Shown piece by piece: positions 13,774 to 21,063 of a stretch of 23,322 nt of DNA. Numbering within the stretch: position 1 is the first letter of the stretch; the number at the start of each line of letters is the position of its first letter. The notes beneath the pieces are model-generated. The model did not search any database and was not told the origin of the DNA. It worked only from the letters and a program-made list of their open reading frames with translations. Location of the stretch: positions 1 to 23,322 of the IMG/VR virus record IMGVR_UViG_3300044691_000231; one strand, 5' to 3'. The position numbers and the translations under genes are program-made. The DNA is from a virus.

Positions 13774-14931
13774 TCACTTCCAAACGTCGTCCGGGACGCC
13801 GGTCTTCTGGAAGTCGCCCATCGACTGATGGAAGGTTTCCAGGTTGATATCCGGCCATTTGACCTGTAGCTCGGCGTGGCCGATGGCGACGCGGTTGGCG
13901 AGGTGCAGCGAAAAGCCCTGCTCCTCCCACTTCCGCCAGAACTGGATGTCCTCGTCGATATGCCCGTCGCCGTCTTTCCACTCGCCGGCGGCGGACGGCA
14001 CGGAATGGAACCACGGCTTCGGCAATTGCCTGAGCTTCTCGGTGCGGATCAGCGTCAGGCCGAAGTGCGCCGTGTGGATTGGCATGGTGTCCGGCGCCAT
14101 ATCGGTGCGCCTGATCAGCGGCTCGTTGCCGTCGTCGCCCCTCACCGTGAACAGCGTCGACTTCAGGTGCCGGGACGACTGGATCGGCGCCAGGGCGTCG
14201 ATCTCCGGATGAAGCATCATCAGCTGCATCAGGGTCGCCAGATGCTTCGGCGTGAAGATCGAGTCGTAGTCAACGGCCAGGATGCAGTCGGTGTCGCCCT
14301 CGTCCAGGATGTGCTCGAAGACGTTGGTGAGCGACTGGCCCCAGAACGCGCCACCGTGCTTCTTGAACCTCACATTGCAGGCGACCGCCGCCTCGATGGC
14401 GCAGAACATGTTGTCGGTGAAACCGAGGCGAGGGACGCTCATGGCGCCGGTGACGCGAAGCTCGCTCTGGTGCGGCTTGTAGCCCTCAAGGTTGAGCGAA
14501 ATCGGGAAGGCCGAGCAGTCGTCGATGTCGGCTTCCCACGGTCGCAGCAGCACGAGATCGCAGGCCGAAAACAGGCGCTTCAGCTTGTCATGATCGAAAA
14601 GCGCCTGGTGATAGTCGTTGGCGTCCGTCTGGCCGCCTAGCAGCCAGCCCTCTGTCGGCTGGGCCGCGCCTTCGAGATAGCCGGTGGCGATCTTCGCGAA
14701 GTCAGGGACCGCGATGCGAAGGTGCCCACCCTTCTTCAGGGCGCGCACCCAATCCTTCAGCACCGTCTCGACCTGGCCGTGCGGGAAGTGCTCCAGGACG
14801 TGCGAAGCGACGATCTCATCGACGCTCTCGTCGGCGTAGGGCAGCGGATAGATTTCGGAGCCATGGCCGCGGCCGAGCGGCACGAAGCCTGGACGCGGGA
14901 TTTCCCCCGCGCCGAGATCGAGTTTGAGCAT
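13774..14931 (-). CDS. Methyltransferase-like / GT-A glycosyltransferase fusion
   Basis: The 385-residue protein starts at ATG 14931 (MLKLDLGAGEIPRPG) with AGAGG 9 bases upstream. A longer frame from 15084 would add an Arg-rich stretch with no support. Residues 1-168 resemble a class I methyltransferase of the COG4627 kind: LDLGAG, then ADESVDEIVASHVLEHFP, then LKKGGHLRIAVPDF. The acidic ribose-binding residue usually found after motif I is not visible (PLGRGHG), so it may be inactive or reshaped. Residues about 170-385 look like a GT-A glycosyltransferase: WGQSLTNVFEHIL, then DYDS at 221-224 (DxD-like), then DEDIQFWRKWEEQGF and the GH at 351-352. It may glycosylate a virion or host surface target using sugar made by the neighbour. 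The target is unknown. Confidence 0.76.
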   Translation of the reverse strand: MLKLDLGAGEIPRPGFVPLGRGHGSEIYPLPYADESVDEIVASHVLEHFPHGQVETVLKDWVRALKKGGHLRIAVPDFAKIATGYLEGAAQPTEGWLLGGQTDANDYHQALFDHDKLKRLFSACDLVLLRPWEADIDDCSAFPISLNLEGYKPHQSELRVTGAMSVPRLGFTDNMFCAIEAAVACNVRFKKHGGAFWGQSLTNVFEHILDEGDTDCILAVDYDSIFTPKHLATLMQLMMLHPEIDALAPIQSSRHLKSTLFTVRGDDGNEPLIRRTDMAPDTMPIHTAHFGLTLIRTEKLRQLPKPWFHSVPSAAGEWKDGDGHIDEDIQFWRKWEEQGFSLHLANRVAIGHAELQVKWPDINLETFHQSMGDFQKTGVPDDVWK

Positions 14932-14939
14932 TTCGTCGG

Positions 14940-14955
14940 TCCTCTGTCGGGAGGG
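14940..14955 (-). repeat. Leader repeat copy 2 upstream of the glycosyltransferase gene
   Basis: TCCTCTGTCGGGAGGG is identical to 13641-13656 and contains the AGAGGA ribosome binding site read on the minus strand. Next to it, 14961-14978 can form a CCCGGG/CCCGGG 6-bp hairpin with loop TGTCGG. Confidence 0.82.
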
Positions 14956-14986
14956 GGAAGCCCGGGTGTCGGCCCGGGACTGATCG

Positions 14987-15202
14987 CTATTCGGAGGCGG
15001 CCTCGGCGCCCTTCGCCTTCGATTTCGGCTTGGCCTCAGCCTCAGGCTCAGCGCCGTCCTCGAATTCACCCGCATAGGCTTCATCGAGGATGGCGTTGGC
15101 CGTCCCTACGGCCGCCTTGACGTGATGCGGCTCGGCGTCGTGGCGGCCGCTGAGCAGGGCGGCGGCGATGCTCGCGACGTGGACGTGATTGTGTTTCGCC
15201 AT
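14987..15202 (-). CDS. Small Ala/Lys/Glu-rich protein of unknown function
   Basis: This 71-residue protein begins MAKHNHVHVASIAAALLSGR and has a helical segment GTANAILDEAYAGEF. It ends in an Ala/Glu/Lys-rich tail (EAEAKPKSKAKGAEAASE) that is probably disordered. I do not recognise a family. ATG 15202 is preceded by GAGGG at 7 bases, overlapping the end of the decoration-like gene, and the two genes are 4 bases apart, which suggests coupling. It might be a small head or assembly protein, since it sits with the capsid genes. This is location only. Confidence 0.66.
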   Translation of the reverse strand: MAKHNHVHVASIAAALLSGRHDAEPHHVKAAVGTANAILDEAYAGEFEDGAEPEAEAKPKSKAKGAEAASE

Positions 15203-15206
15203 CGGC

Positions 15207-15671
15207 TTAGCCCTCGACCAGGTTCAACACGCCGGCCTTGGCCGCCGTGACGGGCGCCTGCTCGGCCCTAAAGCCGTTGGCGTTGACCTGGAAGGTCTGG
15301 GTCGTGGTCGGCGAGATCACGAGGTTGAGGTAGCGCTTGCGCGACCGGCAATCGACGTTGAACTTGTAGGCGTTGATGCCGGTGGTCTTGCCGATGGCGA
15401 CGACGAAGTCGACGTTGGTCGCCGTGGCCGAACCGCCGCGGAACCCGACGCAATCGGCGAAGGTCGACGCGACGGTCGTATCGCTTTCCTGGATCTTGAG
15501 CACGGACGGCGAGCCGGCCTGGGTCGAGGCGGATTGCGTCGTGGCCGAGACGTCGATGGTGACGAAGTCGACGCCGAGCGTGTCGATGTTCGAGCTGGTG
15601 AAAGTGCCCGCGTTGGTCGCCGAGCCTGCGCCGGTGACGGAATCGAGCACGAGTTTGCCTTGCGGAAGCAT
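15207..15671 (-). CDS. Probable capsid decoration or minor head protein
   Basis: The 154-residue product is beta-rich: MLPQGKLVLDSVTGAGSATN, then VDFVTIDVSATTQSASTQAG, then FADCVGFRGGSATATNVDF, and KFNVDCRSRKRYLNLVISPT near the end. It has no catalytic motif I can see. Proteins of this size and style often follow HK97-fold major capsid genes in phages, where decoration proteins stabilise the shell. That role is inference from order and composition. ATG 15671 has a strong GAAGGAG ribosome binding site 7 bases upstream. A hairpin (15722-15747) and a T-rich stretch lie between it and the second capsid gene, which may separate their RNA levels. Confidence 0.65.
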   Translation of the reverse strand: MLPQGKLVLDSVTGAGSATNAGTFTSSNIDTLGVDFVTIDVSATTQSASTQAGSPSVLKIQESDTTVASTFADCVGFRGGSATATNVDFVVAIGKTTGINAYKFNVDCRSRKRYLNLVISPTTTQTFQVNANGFRAEQAPVTAAKAGVLNLVEG

Positions 15672-15721
15672 CTCGCTTCTCCTTCAGAAAAAAGGGGGGA
15701 TCAGGGAATGTTGGTGCGATC

Positions 15722-15747
15722 GGGACCGGCGGCGATGCGCCGGTCCC
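15722..15747 (-). other. Intergenic hairpin after the second major capsid gene, 10-bp stem
   Basis: GGGACCGGCG and CGCCGGTCCC pair perfectly around a 6-base loop (GCGATG). It lies about 20 bases past the capsid gene stop on the minus strand. The downstream CCCCCCTTTTTT run is roughly 20-30 bases away, so this is not a classic terminator. It may protect capsid mRNA or cause partial attenuation. Confidence 0.7.
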
Positions 15748-15765
15748 TCCGCTAGGGCTTGCCGC

Positions 15766-17079
15766 TTACGGGGATTTCGCCGCCACGAGCGGACCGGCGT
15801 TGGTGTTGTCGCCGAGGTCGTGGTTGTTGATGTCGAAACGCTCCGTGCCAAGCAGGCCGATCTGGTCGCTCTCGAAATAACGATGGTCGGAACGCTTCAT
15901 CGTGACGCCTCGACGCTCTCCGAGGGCCGCAGCCTTGTTCAGGTCGCCGAAATAGAACATCGGCTTCCCGGAGCCAGGCGTGGCGACCGGCAACTTCTGC
16001 GCGATGACGACGGGATAGCCGAGGAGCCGCTTCGCAGGGCCCTCGGTGAGGGTATCGATGCGGTTGCCGCCAGCGCTGCCGGTGATGGTGGCCACGATCG
16101 AATAAAACGCCTGCTGCGACATATACCACTTGGCGTTCGCGGCGGCGTATTCCGGCAGGACGCCCATGACGCCGGTCAGGTCCTTCAGGACCATAGACGT
16201 CCACGTCGCCGAGGAGACCTGATACTGGCCGGCAGTGTGGTTGCCGTCCTGGAACAGCGTGGTGAGCCCGCGGATGCCGCCGTAGGTCGAGGTCCCATCG
16301 CCGTTGAAGCCGCAGTCGTCCTCCTTGGCGGCGAAGGCGTAGGCGATTTCACCGACCAGCCAATCCGCGACCGAGACGACCGCGTCCTCGGCGATTTCGT
16401 TCGACATGCGGGTCAGCGCGCCGATCTTTTTGGCCGTGAGATTGATGTTGTCCCACGTCGCCTGCGACTCGGTGATCGCAGTGTTCTCGCCGGTGAAGAA
16501 GGCGGTAAGGCCGCCGAGGCGGCGCGGCCAGTTCAGGGTGTCGCTGCCCATCGGCACGACCTGACATTCGCGGCGGTAGACCCCGAATTGCTCGCGAAGG
16601 ACGATAATCGTGGCCATCAGTTCCTCGGGAACGAGGAAGCCGCCAGCCGAGTCCACGCCTTCGCCCTGAGCCTTGGTCACAGCGACGCCGCGCGCCTTGC
16701 ACCACTCCATAGCTTCGGAGTTGTTGAATATCGTCGCCTTGAACCACTGGCCCACGGTGAAGGCTTGGTCCACGGCCCGAACCATTTGGCCGTCGATCTC
16801 GCGATCCTGGAAGTTCTTGATCTGACCGTAGAGTTTGTGGGCGCTGGGCGGCGCCGTCGGGGTCATGCGGTCCTGGCCAGCCACGGGCTGAGCGAGGTTG
16901 CGCGCTTCGGTCGAGGCCTCCTCGGCCCGCGAGATGCGCTGCTTGATCTCAGCGATCTCGACCTTCAGAGCCTCGTAAACGTCCTCCTTGAAGCCGTCGG
17001 CCTCGGACTTGCCGGCCATCGCCTCCAGTTGATCGACAGCCGCACCGAGCTGTGCCTTCAGTTCATGAATCTTCGCCAT
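15766..17079 (-). CDS. Major capsid protein 2, HK97 fold with N-terminal delta (scaffold) domain
   Basis: The 437-residue protein begins with a coiled-coil delta domain (HELKAQLGAAVDQLEAMAGK, then EALKVEIAEIKQRISRAEEA) over about residues 1-65 and a linker to about 105. HK97-type heads use such a domain as an internal scaffold that the protease removes. The shell part has the HK97 order: AQGEGVDSAGGFLVPEELMA, then FGVYRRECQVVPMGSDTLNW, AKEDDCGFNGDGTSTYGGIR, and late RSDHRYFESDQIGLLGTERF with HDLGDN. ATG 17079 has GGAG 8 bases upstream. It resembles the capsid homologue at 18451-19512, which lacks the delta domain, and is likely the main shell subunit because it has the scaffold. Confidence 0.93.
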   Translation of the reverse strand: MAKIHELKAQLGAAVDQLEAMAGKSEADGFKEDVYEALKVEIAEIKQRISRAEEASTEARNLAQPVAGQDRMTPTAPPSAHKLYGQIKNFQDREIDGQMVRAVDQAFTVGQWFKATIFNNSEAMEWCKARGVAVTKAQGEGVDSAGGFLVPEELMATIIVLREQFGVYRRECQVVPMGSDTLNWPRRLGGLTAFFTGENTAITESQATWDNINLTAKKIGALTRMSNEIAEDAVVSVADWLVGEIAYAFAAKEDDCGFNGDGTSTYGGIRGLTTLFQDGNHTAGQYQVSSATWTSMVLKDLTGVMGVLPEYAAANAKWYMSQQAFYSIVATITGSAGGNRIDTLTEGPAKRLLGYPVVIAQKLPVATPGSGKPMFYFGDLNKAAALGERRGVTMKRSDHRYFESDQIGLLGTERFDINNHDLGDNTNAGPLVAAKSP

Positions 17080-17215
17080 TGTTTGGCTCCATCTATTTGG
17101 GAATGGCGCGTCTCTCGACGGGCCGGTTAGCGCGGTGCCAAGGCGCGCGTGTCAGGCAGAGCGGCGCGCAGGGGCGACGCCCGATCTCGGTTGTCGGGAA
17201 ACCCGAGAAATTCAG
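17080..17215 (-). other. 136-base gap between the protease and the second capsid gene
   Basis: No gene is supported here. On the minus strand it carries the GGAG ribosome binding site of the capsid gene. A weak 5-bp pairing (CTCGG with CCGAG, near 17190-17213) is the only structure I see. No convincing promoter or terminator is visible. Confidence 0.5.
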
Positions 17216-18439
17216 TCAGTCGTTGAGCGGAAGCGATGCCCTGAGCTCGCGGGCTTCCTTCATCCGGCGCTCTTCGGGCGACAGGTATTCCGGCACGTCC
17301 GAGCCGGGAGGCTCCGGCGTCAGTTCGTCAGGATCCTCGTCGTCGTCCGGTTCTTCGTCGTCGGGCTCGCCCATCAGGCCCTCGATGCACTTCGTCATCG
17401 CCTCATCGTGCGGCGCCGCAGCGGCCTTGCCGGCGGCGGCGTGGTCGAGCGCCTGCTGCAGCTTCGCCTTGGTAGCGGCGGAGACCCGGCGCCCGGCCTT
17501 GGTCGCAAGGCTCACGACAAGCTTCATGGCTTCTGGCGTCGGCGTCTTCAGGGCCTCCGCGACGGCGGCTTCGAGGGTTTCCGCGTCGTCGCCGGTTTCG
17601 ACAGCAGGCTCGTCTTCGGCGCTGTCCGTTGTCGCGGCTGGCGCGTCGCCGACAGTGCGCAGCGTGAAGCCCGGTTCGAGGACGAGCACCTCGCTGGGGT
17701 CAGCCTGCCATCCCTTCACGGCGTCGCGCACCCGTCCGGCCGCCTCGGCGCTCAAGGCCTTGTCGGACTGGATGTAGAAGCGCCGCTCGACCGCGCCGGC
17801 CTGGCCGCGAAGGGCTTCCAGGTCCTTGCGGGGCATGAACACGGTCTCGCCGCTGTCCAGGACCTTCTCGGCCCATTCGACCAGCGGGCTGGTGTCGATG
17901 CCGACGCTGCGCGCCTCGCCGAGAGCCGCCGGATTGCAGGGCACCGGGCAGACACTGATTTCGAGCAGAAGCTGCTCTTTGAAATCGATGCCGTAGGGCC
18001 GGTCCTTGTCGTTGCTGAACGACCATTTCTTCGGCAGGAAGCCGACACTGACCGCCTTCAGGTAGCCACCGTCGACGAGCCGATAGATGGTGTCCGCGAA
18101 ATCGTAGACCTCTGGCGGTGCGAACTCGATATCGCCGGCCAGCTTGCCGCCGGAGACCTTCACGTTGGACGCTCGACCGATGGGCGGATCCCACGACATA
18201 TGGCTGAAGAGCGCGACGGGGTTCGACTCGAAGACGTCGAGTTGCCAGCCCTTCGGGTCGATGCTGTCGTCGGAATGATCGACCGTCGCATCGCTGAAGA
18301 CGAACCGCTTGGTGCGGGCCCTCACCTCGCCGACGGTCTCGGGCTCGGTCGTCGAGAACTTGAACAGCATGCCCTCAGGGCGCTCGCCGTCCTTGGCTGC
18401 GGTTCGAAATTCGTCCGCGGTCAGAAGCTTCGTAGGCAT
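17216..18439 (-). CDS. Prohead protease (HK97 gp4-like, U35 family) with long acidic C-terminal extension
   Basis: The 407-residue protein carries the U35-type serine protease in its first about 175 residues. H80 lies in NPVALFSHMSWDPPIGR, S131 in KAVSVGFLPKKW, and E160 in LEISVCPVPCNPAA, matching the family's His, Ser and acidic motifs. It should cut the delta domain from capsid protein 2 during maturation. Residues about 200-250 hold FYIQSDKALSAEAAGRVRDA, then VLVLEPGFTLRTV, as a separate domain. The C-terminal 150 residues are Ala-rich then acidic (EPDDEEPDDDEDPDELTPEP), a scaffold-like composition. Many HK97-type proteases are about 200 residues, so the tail doubles the length. ATG 18439 has GGAG 7 bases upstream. 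Confidence 0.88.
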   Translation of the reverse strand: MPTKLLTADEFRTAAKDGERPEGMLFKFSTTEPETVGEVRARTKRFVFSDATVDHSDDSIDPKGWQLDVFESNPVALFSHMSWDPPIGRASNVKVSGGKLAGDIEFAPPEVYDFADTIYRLVDGGYLKAVSVGFLPKKWSFSNDKDRPYGIDFKEQLLLEISVCPVPCNPAALGEARSVGIDTSPLVEWAEKVLDSGETVFMPRKDLEALRGQAGAVERRFYIQSDKALSAEAAGRVRDAVKGWQADPSEVLVLEPGFTLRTVGDAPAATTDSAEDEPAVETGDDAETLEAAVAEALKTPTPEAMKLVVSLATKAGRRVSAATKAKLQQALDHAAAGKAAAAPHDEAMTKCIEGLMGEPDDEEPDDDEDPDELTPEPPGSDVPEYLSPEERRMKEARELRASLPLND

Positions 18440-18450
18440 CTGGAAACTCC

Positions 18451-19512
18451 TTACGGCGCGACGAGGACGGCGAGGCTTCCCGCCGTCGAGTTGTCGCCAA
18501 GGTCATGCAGGACAGCGTCGAACCGCTCGGTGCCGAGGATGGCGATCTGATCGGTGTCTAGGTAGCGGTGGTCGCTGCGCGCGATGGTGAGCCCGCGCCG
18601 CTGACCCAGGACCGCGGCGCCGTACATGTCGCCGAACGCCAGCATGGCCTTGCCCGTCAGGGTCGTGGAGATCAGCGGCAGCTTCTGGGTCATGATGACC
18701 GGAAAGCCGTTGTAGAACGGCGTCGGCACGCCATCGACTTCGCCCACCAGAAGGGCGCCGGACGTGCCGGCCAGGCGTTCGAACGTCTGGCCGAAGCCGG
18801 TGACGCTCACGAACCACGCCGCCCGCGGGAGCGCCGAGGCGCGGACGCTGGCCACCAGATTGCCAAGGTCCGTACTGTCGAGCGTCAGAAAGGTGTTGTG
18901 GGCGACAGCGGCGGTGACCTTGGCGATGCCGTGGGCACCGTCGAGGGCCAGGAACCCCGCGCCGCGGATACCTCCATAAGTCGAGGTGCCATCGCCGTTA
19001 AAGGCGCAGTCATCTTCCTTGGCGGCCAGCGCCCAGGCGAGTTCGTTGGCGACATAGTCGACCAGATCGAAGATGGAATCCTCATCCAGCTCGCTTGACA
19101 GCGTGACGAGCGCGCCCAGCTTCTTCGCCGTGAGTTGAACGCCGTCCATGTTGGTGCTGGTGCTGGCGCCCGTCGCCGCTGAGGCGCCCTCGGTCAGAAA
19201 GTACGCAGCGGCGCTCCCGGTGCGGCGCGGGAACAGCGAACTGTCCGAGCCCATCGGCCAGACGCAGGCGCGGCGGCGGAACGCGCCGAAGCTGTCGCGT
19301 AGGTCGAGGATCGCGCGTTCGAGCGTAGTCGGCGTGAGGAAGCCTCCGCCGCTGCCGATGCCCTCCGACGCCGCCTTGCGAATGGCGACGCCCTTCTTAT
19401 CGCACCAGTCGCGCGCGTCCTTGCGGCCATACACGGTGGCGAGCAGCCACTTGCCGGCGCGCTCGTACAGGTCGTCGACCTCCGGGCCGGAGCCGGGAAA
19501 TGCTCGCTTCAT
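18451..19512 (-). CDS. Major capsid protein 1, HK97-fold homologue without a delta domain
   Basis: This 353-residue protein is clearly a paralogue of the capsid protein at 15766-17079. Shared blocks include EGIGSGGGFLTP, RRRACVWPMGSDSSLFPRR, LTAKKLGALVTLSSELDEDS, AKEDDC, FNGDGTSTYGGIRG, and RSDHRYLDTDQIAILGTERF then HDLGDN. It starts about 85-90 residues further in, near EVDDLYERAGKWLLATVYGR, and so has no scaffold domain. ATG 19512 is preceded by GAAGGG about 9 bases upstream. It lies between portal and protease, where a capsid gene is not usual. It may be a minor shell subunit, a vertex-specific variant or a duplicate kept as an alternative capsid. That is inference. Confidence 0.9.
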   Translation of the reverse strand: MKRAFPGSGPEVDDLYERAGKWLLATVYGRKDARDWCDKKGVAIRKAASEGIGSGGGFLTPTTLERAILDLRDSFGAFRRRACVWPMGSDSSLFPRRTGSAAAYFLTEGASAATGASTSTNMDGVQLTAKKLGALVTLSSELDEDSIFDLVDYVANELAWALAAKEDDCAFNGDGTSTYGGIRGAGFLALDGAHGIAKVTAAVAHNTFLTLDSTDLGNLVASVRASALPRAAWFVSVTGFGQTFERLAGTSGALLVGEVDGVPTPFYNGFPVIMTQKLPLISTTLTGKAMLAFGDMYGAAVLGQRRGLTIARSDHRYLDTDQIAILGTERFDAVLHDLGDNSTAGSLAVLVAP

Positions 19513-19538
19513 TTGCGTCGCCCTTCAGGTGGCAGAGG

Positions 19539-20861
19539 TCAGTCTTCGGGGGCCGCGTCGCTCGGATCGTCGACAGCGACGGGATCGCCATGGCCGCCGG
19601 GTGCGGGTTGCCCCGTCATGTCGCTGCCGGGGCCGGTCTCCGAGCCGGTGGGCTCAAATCCGAGCGGCGCCATGTTGGTCGGCTGGTAGAGCTTGTCGCC
19701 GTCTGGATCGTCCGGCAGGCCCTCGGCGCGGCGCGCTTCGTTCGGCTTGATGAACATGCCGGAGATGCCGGCGCGATAGGCTTGATATCGGACCATCAGC
19801 GAGGCCCGGGTCAGGGCGGAGACATCGAACTCGACGAAGAGTCCGTCGGCGGACAGCCCGAAAACCTGATCCAGCTTGGCTTCCCAGCGGCAAATATCGC
19901 TGGTGATCACGTCGTTGGCGTAGTCCTGGTTCATCTCCGGGATCGAGGCCCCGGCGCCCCGCTCGACGACACCCAGCTTGTGCATCGGCATCCGGTAGAG
20001 CCGCGCGATCTCCTGGACCTGCATGTTGCGCGCCGCGATCATCTCGGCGTCGCGCGCCGTCATGCCGAGCGGTTGCCATTTCAGGCCCTGCTCGAGGACC
20101 GCAGTGTCGCCGGCATTGCGCAGACCCTGCTTCGTGGCCTTCCATGCCGTCTTGAGGCGCTCGCCGGCTTCCTTGGTCAGTTTCTGGTCGGTCGAAAGCA
20201 CGCCGCCGAGGTTGGTGCTGTTGGCCGAGAGCCGGCCGGCCAGTTCCTGCTGCGACAGAGCGAGACCGATGGCTTCGCGGGCCAGGCCGATGCGCGACGC
20301 CCCGTAGAGCGAATTGTCGAGCGCCATCCAGCGCAGGTGAAGCATGTCCTCCGATGGGATCATCAGGGACATAGATGCCAGAACGGCGGTTTCGTGCATG
20401 CCGTGGCGGGCGACCTGGTAGAAGACCTCGCCGCCCGGCGCCTCGTAGATCCGCACCCGGTCAGGGTTGACCGGAATGAGGCTGCTGACGCGCCCGCGCC
20501 CATCGCGCAGGATCACCGCATAGGCGTTGCCGCGAAGCATGATGCTGACCTGCATCTGCTCGACGAACTCGAAGCGGCTCTGGTCGCTGTTTGGCGCCTG
20601 CAGAACGCGTTCAAGCGGGTTATCGGCGACGATCTCGCGCCCACCGTCCTTCCGCCTCCGGTAGACGTGCACCGGCAGCTTGGCGACATCCTCGGCACGG
20701 ATCGAGACGCAGGCCTGGACCGTGGAGACCTGCAGCGCGCTCAGCTGCGTGACCGCCATGCCGCCGGAGCTGGTCGAGGTGGGGCCGTATTCCGACCACC
20801 ACTCGTCGATCGACATGGCGCCTTTGGAGGTCGGCGCCGCCAATCGGCTGAGGAAGCTCAT
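19539..20861 (-). CDS. Portal protein (HK97 family)
   Basis: The 440-residue protein has the HK97 portal layout: SALQVSTVQACVSIRAEDVA, then KLPVHVYRR, RFEFVEQMQVSIMLRGNAYA, PVNPDRVRIYEAPGG, IPSEDMLHLRWMALDNSLYG, MTARDAEMIAARNMQVQEIA followed by RLYRMPMHKLG, and IKPNEARRAEGLPDDPDGDK. It forms the dodecameric ring for DNA passage and binds terminase and connector. A disordered Gly/Pro/Asp-rich tail ends the protein. ATG 20861 overlaps the TAA of the membrane-protein gene as TAATG, with GGAAGGG about 7 bases upstream. A longer frame from 20957 adds an unlikely N-terminus. Confidence 0.93.
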   Translation of the reverse strand: MSFLSRLAAPTSKGAMSIDEWWSEYGPTSTSSGGMAVTQLSALQVSTVQACVSIRAEDVAKLPVHVYRRRKDGGREIVADNPLERVLQAPNSDQSRFEFVEQMQVSIMLRGNAYAVILRDGRGRVSSLIPVNPDRVRIYEAPGGEVFYQVARHGMHETAVLASMSLMIPSEDMLHLRWMALDNSLYGASRIGLAREAIGLALSQQELAGRLSANSTNLGGVLSTDQKLTKEAGERLKTAWKATKQGLRNAGDTAVLEQGLKWQPLGMTARDAEMIAARNMQVQEIARLYRMPMHKLGVVERGAGASIPEMNQDYANDVITSDICRWEAKLDQVFGLSADGLFVEFDVSALTRASLMVRYQAYRAGISGMFIKPNEARRAEGLPDDPDGDKLYQPTNMAPLGFEPTGSETGPGSDMTGQPAPGGHGDPVAVDDPSDAAPED

Positions 20862-21052
20862 TAGACGCCCTTCCGCGCCATGAGCCATGCTGCCGAGAGC
20901 AAGAACAGGCCCGCCGCGATGAAGCCAGCGGGACGATAGATCAGCGCCGCGCCCCAAGTGACGAGGCTGGCTCCGCCGATGAACGCGGCGTCGACCAGAA
21001 GACCGGCGAACGTCGTCGTTCGCGAGCGGCGGTTATGCATGTCGTCGGTCAT
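20861..21052 (-). CDS. Small membrane protein between terminase and portal
   Basis: The 63-residue product starts MTDDMHNRRSRTTTFAGLLV and has two predicted hydrophobic segments, about 15-35 (FAGLLVDAAFIGGASLVTWG) and about 40-57 (PAGFIAAGLFLLSAAWLMA). It then ends ARKGV. ATG 21052 has AAAGGGG about 8 bases upstream, beside the terminase TAA. The TAA overlaps the portal ATG. A longer frame from 21241 runs through terminase and is a shadow. Its function is unknown to me. Short membrane proteins occur between terminase and portal genes in related phages, but I cannot assign a role. Confidence 0.7.
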   Translation of the reverse strand: MTDDMHNRRSRTTTFAGLLVDAAFIGGASLVTWGAALIYRPAGFIAAGLFLLSAAWLMARKGV

Positions 21053-21063
21053 GCGCGGCCCCT

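Noticed and set aside
14932-15084. N-terminal extension of the methyltransferase-like/glycosyltransferase protein from ATG 15084
   Set aside because: The extra 51 residues are Arg/Pro/Ser-rich, overlap the upstream gene and have no ribosome binding site. ATG 14931 has AGAGG at good distance and begins the domain.
15722-15747. Intrinsic terminator after the second capsid gene
   Set aside because: The stem is strong but no U-run follows it within a few bases. The CCCCCCTTTTTT run is 20-30 bases further on.
15373-17130. A 585-codon open frame on the plus strand
   Set aside because: It lies antisense to the second capsid gene and its neighbours. In such GC-rich DNA the opposite frames of real genes stay open by third-base bias, and the product is Arg/Gly/Ala-rich with no motifs.
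17135-18550. A 471-codon open frame on the plus strand
   Set aside because: Antisense shadow of the protease gene. The minus-strand protein has catalytic residues and a ribosome binding site, and this frame has neither.
19500-20864. A 454-codon open frame on the plus strand
   Set aside because: Antisense shadow of the portal gene. Low-complexity Arg/Leu/Val content and no recognisable domain.
20862-20957. Portal start at 20957
   Set aside because: The added 32 residues overlap the membrane-protein gene. ATG 20861 has a ribosome binding site and a coupled TAATG junction.
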